Of a stretch of 64,000 nt of DNA, positions 30,031 through 41,086 are shown in pieces; within the stretch, counting starts at the first letter, position 1; every line of letters starts with the position of its first letter. This DNA is from Deroplatys truncata (Eukaryota > Arthropoda > Insecta > Mantodea > Mantidae). Both the position numbers and the translations under genes were made by a program. Location: NCBI GenBank assembly GCA_030765065.1, contig CM060990.1, forward strand, positions 465,294,321-465,358,320, written 5' to 3'. Under the pieces are notes generated by a model that did not search any database, was not told the DNA's origin, and saw only the letters and a program-made list of their open reading frames with translations.

Positions 30031-30300
30031 GTTTTCCATAAATTATTTTGAAACAAAACCACAGCATTGATGTGACAGAAATCATGGTTTAACCTTAGCG
30101 GAGTTTCACTGTCTATAATCAGTAGTGGCCTTATCCAAGAAAGCAAGCTTTGTGAATTTAGTGGGTTTTCACTGCCTACAATCTGAATTAGCAGCCTTGT
30201 CAAGGAAAACACACTATATGCTGTTGGTGGGTTTTGCCTGTCTATAACATAATGATTTGTACTTATACTTTTCAGCCAGCTCTATAACTCCGGAATGGAT
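30031..30300. repeat. Degenerate tandem repeat, period about 65 bp
   Basis: Units begin at 30031, 30099, 30163 and 30229 with variants of GGGTTTTCACTGYCTATAAT, followed by related blocks such as GCCTTATCCAAGAAAGCA and GCCTTGTCAAGGAAAACA. There are about four units, diverged. Confidence 0.7.
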
Positions 30301-30378
30301 AGAGGCATCACTTAGCATGTTCTCCCAGTCTGTAGAGCTGGATACAACGCACGTAGTAGTGATAATAACTAAACTTTT

Positions 30379-31720
30379 TTAAAAAACTGGAGTTAGTGAG
30401 TTTTCCCAGTATGCCAACGATATATTCTCTGTATTAAGCCAAAAAAAGCTATCTGCCATAGCCGACAATTTTGCACCATCACCTAAAAGAAGGTTCCAGT
30501 TACGATGGCCAAAGGTGTCAAAAATGCTCTTGGGTTCAATGCCAGGATTCACATTTTCACACCTGAATTTACGCCAATCATATTTGCCCATTACTATTCC
30601 ACTGACCACAACAGGCATTAATGTAAAGACCTAAAGTTTCAAATTTCTTCAAAATGGCATCCATTAATCTAGCAGCATTTGTTTCATCTATGGAAACAAA
30701 ATCAATGAAATATTCTTCAATGCAATGTCTGAATGCCAACAAACCTCAAAATAAGGCATTTGCTCAATTCAAGCAGTATCTGTAGTACAGTTGACGAATA
30801 TGACAAAGTATTTAGCTAATTTAACTTTATTTGCTAAGGCTATTTTCACTTTATAGCACATCAATTCAGTCAATTAAGAATTTGTGGGCTTAAATAATGG
30901 GTGCACATTTTATTTTCTCTTATGTGTTGGAAATGTTCTTACAGTACAGTGTCATATTTTGATACTAATTTTACCAGATCTATAAAGTTTCTTGAATTTT
31001 GTGCTGCATCTAAGGATAAGGTTTCTTTGTGCCCTCTAAAAGCAATGTTATGGGATGCCAAACATTGTGCTACACTTATGAGTCTTTCCAAAATCTCTTG
31101 CCAGTGTTTCTTAACTTCCTGAATAAGTAATCATAGCACATGACCTATAGAATTTCCTTCCAATAAATGCTGTTCTAATTTAAGCCATTTTAACATGGGA
31201 TTGTGTTACAGAAAATAATCTACATGGGAAACAATAAACCAATATTAGATGCTGAATACAGCAACCAAAGTCTGTTCACTTCATCCTAAGTCTCTCACAC
31301 TTTAAATTAGTAAAATGATTCTTCTGCTCATCTTTTGGGCACTGTTCATCACTCAGTAAAGGACACACAGGATCCTTGTGTACCATTTCACAAGTAGTTA
31401 GTCTTTTACAGGTAAGTATTAGGATGACCCAGGTACTTACCTGGGTCATCCTGCAAAATGGTCCAAACTGGTATTTTGTGAACACAATGTGCTCCACTTG
31501 CATTAATATCATCAGCACCAATGACATTTCCATGTGACTTAACTAATGATTGACATTCATTTCCATTGTTAATTGCAATTTCAACATTTGCAGTTATGTC
31601 TGTAGTATTTAAATATTTTATAAATGTCCCTTGTAAACTATTATTTTTCTTTTCTACCTTAGTTTTCCTTTTTCTTTTAGGTGTGCCAGAATTGATACTT
31701 TCTAACCATGTCTAGATCTT
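30379..31720 (-). pseudogene. hAT transposase relic of the DUF4371/ZMYM-like type
   Basis: Blocks on the minus strand from high to low coordinates: RKRKTKVEKKNNSLQGTFIK (basic N-terminus), DDPGKYLGHPNTYL, NRLWLLYSAS, HWQEILERLISVAQCLASHN with IAFRGHKETLSLD, SRNFIDLVKLVSKYDTVL, HYLSPQILN, KYFVIFVNCTTDTA (first acidic block), LRFVGIQTLHCIEEYFIDFV with ETNAARLMDAILKKFETLGL, GQW-NGQI, and LLLGDGAKLSAMADSFFWL. This is the order of hAT proteins carrying DUF4371. It is spread over all three frames with many stops. The C-terminal dimerisation domain was not identified. Confidence 0.8.
31421..31452. repeat. Perfect short hairpin inside the hAT relic
   Basis: AGGATGACCCAGGTA and its exact inverse complement TACCTGGGTCATCCT are separated by two bases. 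It looks like a templated inverted duplication (quasi-palindrome) at the GATGACCCAGGTAAG site rather than a terminator or regulatory element. Confidence 0.9.
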
Positions 31721-32267
31721 GACCCAACATAATAAAGAAATAATCTGTTACTCTAGCTTATGCATTCATTCTTGAGCAATGACGGTGATCCAGAGAACAG
31801 TTAGAGAGCCAGGATCCACCCTTCTCTCTCCTGTATTCAGCAAACTTATTGCTTGTGTTCCTTGATGCAACACATAGTGTAAATCGTCTGCCTGAGTACA
31901 GTTGTGTGTCAAGTATTATCATACGGATGTTAGTGTACTTTTGCATGCATTGAGTTCACATTTTGAAGGCCTCCTGTAATTTCAAAGTTAAAAGGAAAAA
32001 CCCTTCATAGTCAAAGTTGTGAGGTGATTGCTAACGTTTATAAATACATGAGGGAAGAGGCCATGTACCACGTATCGGTACCCTCCTGAACTTTTCAAAG
32101 AAATCCAAAAAGGGCAAGAAAAAGTTGCTGCAACCACTAAAAGGAGCATCTTTTGGGACTCCTGGAGAAAAAAGCATCATGTCCCAAAATGAGTAACGAA
32201 AATTGACAATTTTGACAAGTGTGTAAATCAACACATTGTTGCTTTTGAAGCCGTACCCTTTGTTTCA
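31721..32267. other. No supported gene
   Basis: Short minus-strand frames at 31758-31946 and 32031-32234 have no recognisable motif. Confidence 0.45.
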
Positions 32268-32272
32268 GTATC

Positions 32273-33159
32273 TGCTGCTGGCTGCTCTAGTGGCATACTA
32301 TGAGATCTTTCTCTCAGTGTATGCTTGGGCATAGTGAAAGGATAAACACCAGTTTAAACTGACAGAAGTTTAATGTGATCTAATACTTGAGCTACTGAAG
32401 TGAGTTGCGGACCGTTTGAAAATAAAGAATGAAACTGATTATGAATCTTAGCACCCAAAACTATAACAACTGACTTGTTATACCTGCTAATTTCTGCAAT
32501 ATCAATTTTACAGTTTGAAATAACTGTTTCCACAATACAAGAAACTAGAAACCTAAATTGCCGTGAGTTGCTAAAATGCTTACCAGCAAAACTCTTTGTG
32601 TCAGCCGCTAAATCTTACTCACACAACTGCATCACTGAACACTTAAAATAACACAAGAGTCATCAAAAGTATCCACAGTGATGAATGTATGCATGCATGC
32701 ATGAATAACTGATTAGAATTGCATACCTATTTCTTAGCTTAAGCCCCACCTACTTTATAACTACCCCAACTTTAGAACTCCTCCTTGCTTACAATCTTAA
32801 GTGTGTGTCTGTTACCTTGTTGCTATGCAGTACCTCCCCTTGTTGATATGCTATGGCACGCCTGAATCTAGGAAGCTTTTACTTTTCCAATTTCCAGAAT
32901 TGGCCTATATGACTTTGCAAATATACTGAACTTATAACCTAACTGTATTCCAAGAGTCTTTGTGCCTAGCACATGTGCTCCCCACTGATGCTAATGACTT
33001 TTCTTAACATGATTTGCTCATCACCTTCTTCTTTCCAGACAAATCTTTCAGCTCAAGCTTATTACATTATACATTGATTTAACATACAGAAATTATTTAT
33101 TGCAATCATTTCTCTATCTTACTATTATTTCTATCTTCCTGTCAATAAAAGAATGTACA
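32273..33159 (-). repeat. 3' LTR (approximately 0.89 kb)
   Basis: Aligns with 36654-37561 through, for example, ATGAGATCTTTCTCT, CAGTTTAAACTGA, TTTAATGTGATCTAATACTT, TGTTTCCACAATACAAGAAA and AACTTATAACCTAACTGTAT. Contains a run of ATGC repeats (GCATGCATGCATG) not present in the other LTR. Confidence 0.9.
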
Positions 33160-33378
33160 CATTTGTCCAAATAAAATTTTAACTTTCAATCTATCTGATG
33201 CCCTGTCAGCAACTCTTTCAATTTTTATACAATATTTTACAAATTTCTTCTGTACCACTTACGATTATATACAAATATTTCATTTACAGTTAATATCCCA
33301 TATATACATAAATACAATACTCTTTATACTATTTTTACTGTACTATTTTTCTTTACACTGTTAATTTATCTTTTAAAT

Positions 33379-33808
33379 TTATATAAATTTCCAAGAGTTC
33401 TGTTTTCTTTGTATTTGGTTTTCAGTTTGTCTTTGTTTGAATATTTTGGTCGAAGCAGTGATTCTAATTTTGTTAAGTTCACTGCACTTCACTTTCACTG
33501 TTTTCTGCGTAAGACTAATTTTTACAAGTTTGTATTTATTACCTATTCCAGGTTCCCACATGTTTTCCTTCTTTCTTTTTGGACCTATATTTTTGTGCCT
33601 TTGTCTTAACTCTTTCAGAAGCAATTCTAGCCCTATCTTCCTCACTTAACTGAACTTTATCATGGTTTCTATTTCTATGAGACTGTGCCCCTAGCCTGAA
33701 GAAATGTGAACTTTCTCTATTATTTCTTTCCTGAATTCTGTTATTTTCTTTGACTTCACTTCTAACATTACTTGTTTCCCCTTTAATTTCCTTCTTGAAT
33801 ATTTCCAA
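33379..33808 (-). pseudogene. LTR element integrase C-terminal-like remnant
   Basis: Two overlapping frames: HDKVQLSEEDRARIASERVK with TKAQKYRSKKKEGKH, then NKYKLVKISLTQKTVKVKC. The 'L-EED--RIA-ERV' motif with a basic stretch followed by a small beta-rich segment is characteristic of the region after the integrase core in Gypsy elements. The catalytic core is not present. Family assignment is moderate. Confidence 0.5.
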
Positions 33809-33819
33809 TACTAGCTGTT

Positions 33820-34440
33820 GATTATCTTTCCTAATTCCTGTTGACCCTTTTCTAGCTCCTGTTGACTATTTTCTAACCTCTATTCAGTATTTTCTAATTT
33901 GTTTCCCGGCTCTTCCCCTAATCTCTTTCTTAGTGCTTGTTGAGTATTTTCTACCTCCTGTTGTCCTCTTTCTAGCTCCTTTTCTATCTTCTCTCCTAGA
34001 CCTTTTTCTATTTTCTGTTGCCACTTTTCTATTTTCTCTCCCAGCTCTCAATAATTATTTTATCTAATTTCTGATAACAACTCTCCATCTTTTCCTCTAA
34101 TCTCTGATAATTATTTTCTAATATCTGAATATTACTCTCAGTCTTTTTCCCTATACTTTTTAATATTTCCATCATCGCCCTGAAATCATTTCCTCCCATT
34201 CCTAAATTGTTTACTCTTTCTCCCTGAATTCTATTGTCTCCTGTTTCCTGTTCCCTTTCTAAGCTATTCTGCACATTTCAACTATTTTCTCCCATTTCTG
34301 TTGCTCTATTCTGTACAATTTCATGCTTACTATTACTTTCTCCTTCCTGAACTTCCTTTGTCTCTACTAAATTAATTTTACTTAACACTCCTTAACCACA
34401 TCTACATGAATAACATTGAAATAAGCAAATTTACACTGAG
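33820..34440 (-). pseudogene. LTR element gag-like coiled-coil remnant
   Basis: The open part (34029-34274) contains GMGGNDFRAMMEILKSIGKK and NIQILENNYQRLEEKMESCY. Downstream in other frames come repeats of the type QQEVENTQQALRKRL and NSQQELEKGQQELGK. Long QQ/EK heptad-like repeats before a pol region are usual in gag proteins of insect LTR elements. No zinc knuckle is visible. Confidence 0.5.
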
Positions 34441-34514
34441 TACTTGATTAGCTGATGCACTCACTGTTGTCTACTCATGCTGATGTCTTTTCTTTCTTCC
34501 TTTTGCCAGTCATG

Positions 34515-36091
34515 TATCTGTATAGCCGCTTTCGCAAGGGAAGGAGAACAATTGATAATTTATTTATTATAAAGACATTAGCAGACAAATATTTAAAAGA
34601 AAAAAGGGGTAAATTGTATATGGCTTTTGTAGACTTAGAGAAAGCTTATGACCGACTTGAGCTACAACCTCTGTGGCATAAATTAGTGTGTAAGGGTCAG
34701 CAATTGTCAGCAATTGGTGAATATTCTTAAAGCACTGTATTTTGAGAACACCTTCTGTGTAAGGGTGGAGACAGGCTGTGTAACAAAAGAAATTCCACAA
34801 AAGAAAGGCCTTAGGCAAGGATGTAAGTTAAGTCCAGTTTTATTTAATTTATACATAGATGATGTCTTACTAGAAATTGGAAGGAATAATAACTGTGCAC
34901 CAGTAATTAACAACATCCAAATCCCAGGACTTCTTTTTGCAGATGACCTAGTGGTAGGATCTATTACAGTAAGTGGTTTAAAACAATCATTACAAGCAAT
35001 TGATGTATATTGTAAAGAATGGAGGTTAAAAGTGAATCAAGAGAAAACACAGATTGTGGTTTTCAAAAAGGGGGGAAAATTAAGCAAATATGAAAAGTGG
35101 AAGGGGGAGAATAAAGATTACAGGGTAGTGTGTGACTGTATCTATTTAGGAGTAAAAATAGATGGAGGTAATAAATGGGAGAAACAAAAGAAGTTTGCAT
35201 TGGCAAAAGGTAAAGGGACGATGGCAGCAATTAGAAGCTGCAAATATAAAGTACCTAATATAAATGTTAAATGGCTGGAAAAAGTTTATGAGATGGTTGG
35301 TTGTGGAGGCAAAAATGATGTATGGTATAGAAATATGGGGATTAGATAGAGGATGGGAAAGTATAGATGTGGTGCACAGGATGTTTTGTAGAGAAATATT
35401 AGGGCTACCGAAGTCAATTGTAAGACAGGTAGCACAATTACAGATGGGCAGGGTGGCAACTAAGGGGAAGATAATGGAAAGAGCTTTGAAATTTTGGTTC
35501 AGAATTTTAAATCTAGGAAAAAGTAATGTGTTAAGACAATGTATTGAATACCAAGAGAATAGCTTAATGAATGATGGATGGGTAAGTAAATTACGGAACA
35601 TTTTGGAGAAAAATGGGTTAGGAGATATGTGGAGAAGGAGAAAAAATAACGTGAAAATTTTTTGGAAAAAGGCGAGGAAAAGACTGGAAGATATAGAAAT
35701 ACAAATCATGTTCAGTGAGATTGCCGAAAAGAGCTCATTAGTTTGTTATAGGCCAATGAAAAATACATAGGGTAGGGAAAAATATATAGACATAGTAAAT
35801 AAAGAAGAGAGAGAATCTATTGCATGGGTAAGAACCGGAGCATGGAGGCTAAGAGGGTTAAGACAGGGTATTCCTCAGAATCAATGTCCGATATGTGGAG
35901 GTAATGAAGACATTGAACATTAAGTGCCAAGGAACAGAAAATTGGAGAAAAGAATTTTTTAATAAGAAGTGGTTGAAGGGGGATAGAAATACACTTATGA
36001 TTGAAATGATATGCAAGGACGCTAGAAGCATTGGACAGTTTTTGTGTAAAGTAAAAAATAAATGGCTTTGGACAGTGGAAAGAGAAAAGTA
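34515..36091 (+). pseudogene. LINE 3 reverse transcriptase, frameshifted
   Basis: Three frames in succession: RKGRRTIDNLFIIKTLADKY and YMAFVDLEKAYDRLEL (34515-34730), then GLRQGCKLSPVLFNLYIDDV and LLFADDLVVGSITVSGLKQS (34714-35349), then AKMMYGIEIWGLDRGWESID with FCREILGLPKSIVRQVA (35264-35770). After a stop the remainder has NQCPICGGNEDIEH and a broken knuckle. FADD is intact. About four lesions separate it from an open frame. Confidence 0.85.
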
Positions 36092-36370
36092 AGAGGTAGC
36101 GCATCTTACTTTGAATGGAAAACTATAGTGAATGTGTGATGGTTAAGTAATCAATAAATGAAAAGTGAAAATCAAGTGGAAATGGGACATGAAAAAAAAA
36201 GAGCAAGATAATTTATTGACAAGAAATTGTAAAATGTAAATAAACTGTAGTGATTGTCTACTGAATGAGTGACCAGGGTCAAAGTGCAGTAGACAATCAA
36301 ATTTGTAAAACTCTTAGCACAATACATACACCTAAAAAAATACACCTGTATAGCCTGAGGCACCACTGTT
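34515..36370 (+). mobile_element. 5'-truncated LINE nested in the LTR element (LINE 3)
   Basis: Reverse transcriptase homology begins abruptly at YSRFRKGRRTIDN (34515-34560). The C-terminal stop is near 36091, and a UTR of up to 280 bp follows. Orientation is opposite to the LTR element, whose gag and 5' LTR lie on either side, so it is an insertion. Same subfamily as LINE 4. Confidence 0.8.
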
Positions 36371-36464
36371 ATAGATCATCTTCCTTCCTTCTCGATCTGT
36401 TGTTTACTGGATTTGATTTCCAGTGTGGCCTCCTCAGCCTCTGATGACTCTCAATTCGAAGTCC

Positions 36465-36610
36465 CGCAATGGTGCATCAATTTTGATAATGTACTACATT
36501 ATCTTAATTTTTTTAGCCGCGCAATGGCACGACAATTTTGATAACATACACAACTGCTTTTTAAAGCAGTGTGATGGTGCAACAGTTTTTGAAACAGTGC
36601 TTTTTACCTG
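36465..36610. repeat. Degenerate repeats in the LTR element leader
   Basis: Three related segments about 50-58 bp apart carry GCAATGGTGCATCAATTTTG, GCAATGGCACGACAATTTTG and TGATGGTGCAACAGTTTTTG. They lie just inside the 5' LTR, in the untranslated leader. Confidence 0.55.
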
Positions 36611-36653
36611 CTTCTGATGTTATCATTATCTCATTGCTCGTTCTGTTGTCTCG

Positions 36654-37561
36654 TGCACCAGCTGCTCCAGTGGTAGAGCTATGAGATCTTTCTCTTAGGG
36701 TATGCATGAGTGTAGTGAAAGGATAACACCAGTTTAAACTGATTGAGAAATTTAATGTGATCTAATACTTTAGCTGTTGAAGTGAGTTGCTGATTGCTTG
36801 AAAATAAACAATGAAACTGATCATGAATCTTAGCACAGAACTATAACCGCTGATTTATTATACCTGCTAACATCTGCAGTATTAATGTAATGGTTGGAAA
36901 TAACTGTTTCCACAATACAAGAAATTAGAAGTGCAAATTGCCATGAGTTGCTATAATGCTTACCGGCAAAATCCCTTGCAATGGCCTCCAAGTCTTACTC
37001 ACACAAGCGCATCACTGAGCGCTTAAAATAACACATGAGTCATCACAAGTATCCAGAGTGACAAATGTATGCATGAATGAATGCCTATATCTGATTAAAA
37101 TTACACGCCTATTTCTTAACTTAAGCTCCACCTACTTTAGAACTACCCCACCAAATCTCCTCCTTGCTCAGAGTCAATCTTACAATCCTAAGTATGCATC
37201 TGTTACCTTGTTGCTACGCGGTACCTCCTCTTGTTGCTTTGCTATGCTATGGCTTGCCTGAATCTATGAACCCTTCACTTTTCCAATTTCCATAATTGGC
37301 CTACGTGACCTTATAAATGTGCTGAACTTATAACCTAACTGTATTCCAAGAATCTTTGTGCCTAGTACATTCACTCCTCACTGATGTTAATGACTTTTCT
37401 TAACAGGACTTGCTAATTACCTTCTTCTTTCTGGACAAATCTTTCAACTCAGACTTATTACATTATACACTAATTTAATGTACGGAAATTATTTATTGCA
37501 ATTATTTCTCTATTTTACTATTATTTCTTTATTTCTTTATTTTTTCCTGTCAATAATTATA
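36654..37561 (-). repeat. 5' LTR (approximately 0.9 kb)
   Basis: Collinear partner of 32273-33159, with substitutions and short indels throughout, so the insertion is old. Its outermost bases are TA rather than TG on the minus strand, a probable point change in the canonical terminus. Confidence 0.88.
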
Positions 37562-37689
37562 GTATCAATATCTATATGAGCTTTCTACGCATAAGAGAAG
37601 GCCACACCAACAATAATAATAACACTTCTGCAGAAACTACACAGTACAATAAATTTTCAAGGTGGATCTATATGGCTTCATATCATAAT

Positions 37690-38601
37690 AAAGGGATTAG
37701 GCTTTAAATGGAAGAAAGCAAGAAGCAACAAGCATATGCTAATTGAAAGACATAACATATGTTCTCTACATTAGAGTGATCTAATAATCTTTAAAACCAG
37801 AGCCAAGGGATGACCAATAGTTTATGAAGATGAGACAAATCCATAGCAGTCGCACAGTTCTTAACAATTGGTCTGATGGCAGCAGCTCAGATTTCATGGC
37901 ACCCGTATCAAAAGGGAAGTGGCTTATAATTGTCCATGAGGTGGAAAGTTTGGATTTATACAAAATTACCTCCTTATTTATAAATCACTACAAAAAACTG
38001 GAGATTTTCATATGGAAGAGAATGCTGATATTACGTCCAATGGCTTCACGATATGTTAATTCCAAACTTACCCTTAAATCAGTTCTAGTAATAAAGAATC
38101 TTCTTATCATAATAAAAAAGTAGGCTAACCTCAAACTTCAAGTCTTTAAGAAGAGACATTACTTCTTGGTTACAACATCACAATATTCCCTTTGATGAAA
38201 ATAGTACCAAAACAAAACTGTACGTTTAACCCTAGACAACAAGCCAACTCAGAAAAAGTTTGATTTATGAAAACCATCCAGATCTGAATCCCACTGAGTT
38301 AATATGTGCAGACATCAAATAATGAATGGCTAGCAAAAATGTAACCTTTAAAACAAAAGACATTGAATTTGTGTGCTACTAATGATTTCAGCAAATTGGT
38401 CAAATGGAATGGGAAAAAGTATGCCATAATGTGGATCAAATAGAACATGAACACTGGGAGAAAGCTGGTCTAATGGAAGAAAGACTTGAAAGAATTATAA
38501 TTGAAGACAATAGCATGGAAAGCAGTGATGAGACACTGATAGTGATATCACAGAAGATGAAGATATGCACATACGGCATAAAGGAATTAAAATCTGATTA
38601 A
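37690..38601 (+). pseudogene. Tc1/mariner-superfamily transposase relic (DDE_3 type)
   Basis: In successive frames: IIKGLGFKWKKARSNKHMLI then ERHNI, PIVYEDETNP (first acidic motif, D-E-T), APVSKGKWLIIVHEVES, HMEENADI, LKSVLVIKN and YHNKKV, then HPDLNPTELICADIK (third motif, DLNP-E), ASKNVTFKTKDIEF, and the open 65-codon tail (38404-38601) with EWEKVCHNVDQIEHEHWEK and LERIIIEDNSMESSDET. Block order matches arthropod Tc1-like proteins with an acidic tail. The second catalytic D (VLVID) appears changed to K. Many lesions. No TIRs identified. Confidence 0.75.
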
Positions 38602-38869
38602 GGACTGCACTTATTATTTTACTTAGTGTAAAGTGTTGTGTGGAACTGAAAACATTACTGAAACTATGGTATTTAATTTGGTAGTAACTGTACAAATTTC
38701 CCATATAAAGAAATGTGAAACAAAGATTACTGTGATACTTGAGTAGGTGACTTCAACACAATGAGATATTGCTGCTACTAAAGGAGGTAAATGACTTGCA
38801 TCCAAACTTTCATTTAAATGTTTCAATGTGCAAGAATGATTGTGTGAGCTGCAACACTAAATATAACTC

Positions 38870-40213
38870 GTGAAAGTAGGAGTAGGATTGGTAACAAAAG
38901 AAGTAAACCAAAGGAAGGGGTTACGGCAAGGATGTAAGTTAAGTCCAGTGTTATTTAATCTGTATATTGATGATATCCTCACCGAGATAGGAAGGAATAA
39001 TAATAATTGGTTGCCTGTGATAAATAAGGTATCAATCCCTGGGTTATTATTCGCTGATGATTTAGTGATAGGATCAGTTTCAACGATTGGTCTGAAGCAG
39101 TCCCTACAGCAAATGAATAAATACTGTGATGAGTGGAATCTGAAAGTAAATCAAGAGAAGACTCAAATTATAGTGTTTAAGAAAGGTGCCAAACTGGGCA
39201 AGTATGAAAAGTGGAAGAATGGAGAGAAGGAATATAAAGTGGTCAGAGATTGTATATATTTAGGGGTTAAAATGGATGGGGGTGGAAAAAGGGAGAAACA
39301 GAAGAAACTGGTATTGACAAAGGGGAAAGGGGCAATGTCAGCAATTAGAGGGTGCAAATATAGAATACCAGATATAAATGTTAAATGGCTAGAGAAAATA
39401 CATAACACAGTAGTTGAAGCAAAAATGTTAGATGGAAGTGAAATATGGGGAGTAGAACGAGGCTGGGAAGAGATAGATATGGTACATAGGAGCTTTTGTA
39501 GAGAAGTTTTAGGCCTGCCAAATGCTACAGTTAAGGAATTTGCTCTAATTGAAATGCAGAGAGTGGGGGGAAAAGGGGTAATAATGGAAAGAGCTCTTAA
39601 ATATTGGTACAGACTATTAAATTTAGAAGAGAAGAACTTGTTGAGGCAGTGTTTGGAATTCCAAGAAAGGAGCTTAAAGAAAAACGGGTGGAGTTATACT
39701 ACACAAACTAATTTGGAAAATAGTGGTCTGGGAGAAATTTGGAGAAGGAGGGAAAATAATGTTAAGGGTTTTTGGAAAGAAGCTAGGCAGAGGTTTGAAG
39801 ATATAGAGATACAAAATTTATTTAGCAACATTGGGAAGAAAAGTTCCTTGGAATCATATATATTAATAAAAAATGCATGGGCTAGAGAACAGTATGTGGA
39901 TAACTCAAATAAGGAACAAAGAGAAAGTATAGCCTGGGTACGAGCAGGTGTATGGAGACTAATAGGAATGAGAAATGGGTTCCCACAGAACCAGTGTCCA
40001 ATATGTGGGGAAAGAGAAGATTTAGAACATATCGTTTTTGACTGTAAAGGTACACAGCATTGGAGAAAGGAAGCTATAAATGGGAAATGGTTTAAACTGG
40101 ACAGGAAAGTAGCTTTAAGCAAGATTTTTAACAAGGATAGTAAAAAGGTAGGAGAGTACTTGTCCAAAGTAAAAAAGAAATGGTTATGGACAATAAAAAG
40201 AGATGTAAATTAA
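38870..40213 (+). CDS. LINE 4 reverse transcriptase C-terminal two thirds, 447 codons open
   Basis: Residues 17-40 are GLRQGCKLSPVLFNLYIDDI and onward, and FADD lies at 61-64 in IPGLLFADDLVIGS. The thumb region has WNLKVNQEKTQIIVFKKGAK. The connection region has WLEKIHNTVVEAKMLDGSEI and REVLGLPNATVKEFALIEM. The C-terminus has NQCPICGEREDLEHIVFDC (C-X2-C-X7-H-X4-C) followed by KKKWLWTIKRDVN and a stop. The N-terminal fingers and first catalytic Asp are missing, so it cannot act alone. The open frame over 1.3 kb indicates a young insertion. Confidence 0.9.
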   Translation: MKVGVGLVTKEVNQRKGLRQGCKLSPVLFNLYIDDILTEIGRNNNNWLPVINKVSIPGLLFADDLVIGSVSTIGLKQSLQQMNKYCDEWNLKVNQEKTQIIVFKKGAKLGKYEKWKNGEKEYKVVRDCIYLGVKMDGGGKREKQKKLVLTKGKGAMSAIRGCKYRIPDINVKWLEKIHNTVVEAKMLDGSEIWGVERGWEEIDMVHRSFCREVLGLPNATVKEFALIEMQRVGGKGVIMERALKYWYRLLNLEEKNLLRQCLEFQERSLKKNGWSYTTQTNLENSGLGEIWRRRENNVKGFWKEARQRFEDIEIQNLFSNIGKKSSLESYILIKNAWAREQYVDNSNKEQRESIAWVRAGVWRLIGMRNGFPQNQCPICGEREDLEHIVFDCKGTQHWRKEAINGKWFKLDRKVALSKIFNKDSKKVGEYLSKVKKKWLWTIKRDVN

Positions 40214-40240
40214 TTTCATCATGTGATGTTAAGTTATGTA

Positions 40241-40258
40241 ATTATATTATTATTATTA

Positions 40259-40302
<44 letters not shown>

Positions 40303-40355
40303 ATCATATTAGTATTATAAGATTATTATTTTGGTATCATTACTATTATTTTAAC

Positions 40356-40395
<40 letters not shown>
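40241..40395. repeat. Two (ATT)n blocks in the LINE 4 3' UTR
   Basis: ATT arrays at about 40241-40301 and 40351-40395 separated by a diverged AT-rich spacer. They lie between the LINE stop codon and its A-rich tail. Confidence 0.93.
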
Positions 40396-40510
40396 TTTTT
40401 TTTATGTTATAATAAGAGTGTAATATGGGTAGAATATGGCAAGATAACAGCTTGGGCTGATGTATAGTCATATTCTAAGGAAGATTGCTAGCACAAATAA
40501 ATAAATAAAA

Positions 40511-40814
40511 AAAAATATATAACTCTATACTCTTTGAATAAATGAACTGAACTTCAGTTAAAAATATGCTTAGTTACCCATTGTAGCTGCTTCTCATGAT
40601 TATAAAGGATTGCAACACACTCAACCAATTGTTGTGATTTGTGGGAACAGAGAAAGAGCTAATAAACAATGCAGCTGTAGTAGTAGTGGCTGTAGTGGCA
40701 TGAGTTGACAGCTGATTGTCGATTTATCAAACAAAGAAAGTTCAATAAGTAGGTGTTAACTGACTTGGATTAGCTATGGCATGTAGGTCAGTAGGAAAAG
40801 TTTTGCATAGTGTT
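40511..40814. other. No supported gene
   Basis: Short spacer with a run of AGTAGTAGTGG-like repeats near 40678. Nothing else seen. Confidence 0.45.
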
Positions 40815-41040
40815 GGAGAGGTAGAATCATATGACTGAAAAATTCATTGACATAACCAGGATTTAGTCACAAATCTTCCAGTTTCCATCCAGTTGCCCTA
40901 ACCAACTGAGCTACCAGCAACATGCTGGTATGGCATTAAATTCCACAACTGACTCACATTTTTCCTTGTAAACCACAAGGAAGTCTCAAATTTTTTGAGA
41001 TGAGACACCTCAATGGTCACTTACAATGTTGCAAGTACTT
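40815..41040 (-). mobile_element. tRNA-derived SINE (same family as the 43.4-43.8 kb pair)
   Basis: On the minus strand: AAGGAAAAATGTGAGTCAGT, GTTGCTGGTAGCTCAGTTGG (A box), GATGGAAACTGGAAGAT, TAAATCCTGGTTATG and TTTTTCAGTCATATGATTCT. All recur in the two copies at 43.4-43.8 kb. Its 5' end contains a short inverted repeat (CTCATCTCAAAAAATTTGAG). Confidence 0.8.
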
Positions 41041-41086
41041 AAGTCCTGAGCTTCACAGTTTATCCAACTATTAGGTCAATCAACGG

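Larger units (their letters stand above)
32273..37561 (-). mobile_element. LTR retrotransposon with paired LTRs and nested LINE
   Basis: LTRs at 32273-33159 and 36654-37561 have the same orientation. GTATC lies just outside both ends (32268-32272 and 37562-37566), a plausible 5-bp target duplication. The interior holds a gag-like coiled-coil region and an integrase-C-terminus-like region on the minus strand. Most of pol is missing, and a plus-strand LINE occupies about 34.5-36.4 kb. A Gypsy-type element is the likeliest. BEL cannot be excluded. Confidence 0.75.
38868..40510 (+). mobile_element. 5'-truncated LINE with intact remaining frame (LINE 4)
   Basis: Homology to the other LINEs starts abruptly at about 38868. 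The 3' UTR includes two long (ATT)n blocks and ends in CAAATAAATAAATAAAAAAAA at about 40510, a poly(A)-like tail. Close to LINE 3 in sequence. Confidence 0.85.

Noticed and set aside
30031..30300. A CRISPR-like array of spaced repeats
   Set aside because: The repeats are degenerate, have no unique spacers of constant size, and the window is eukaryotic.
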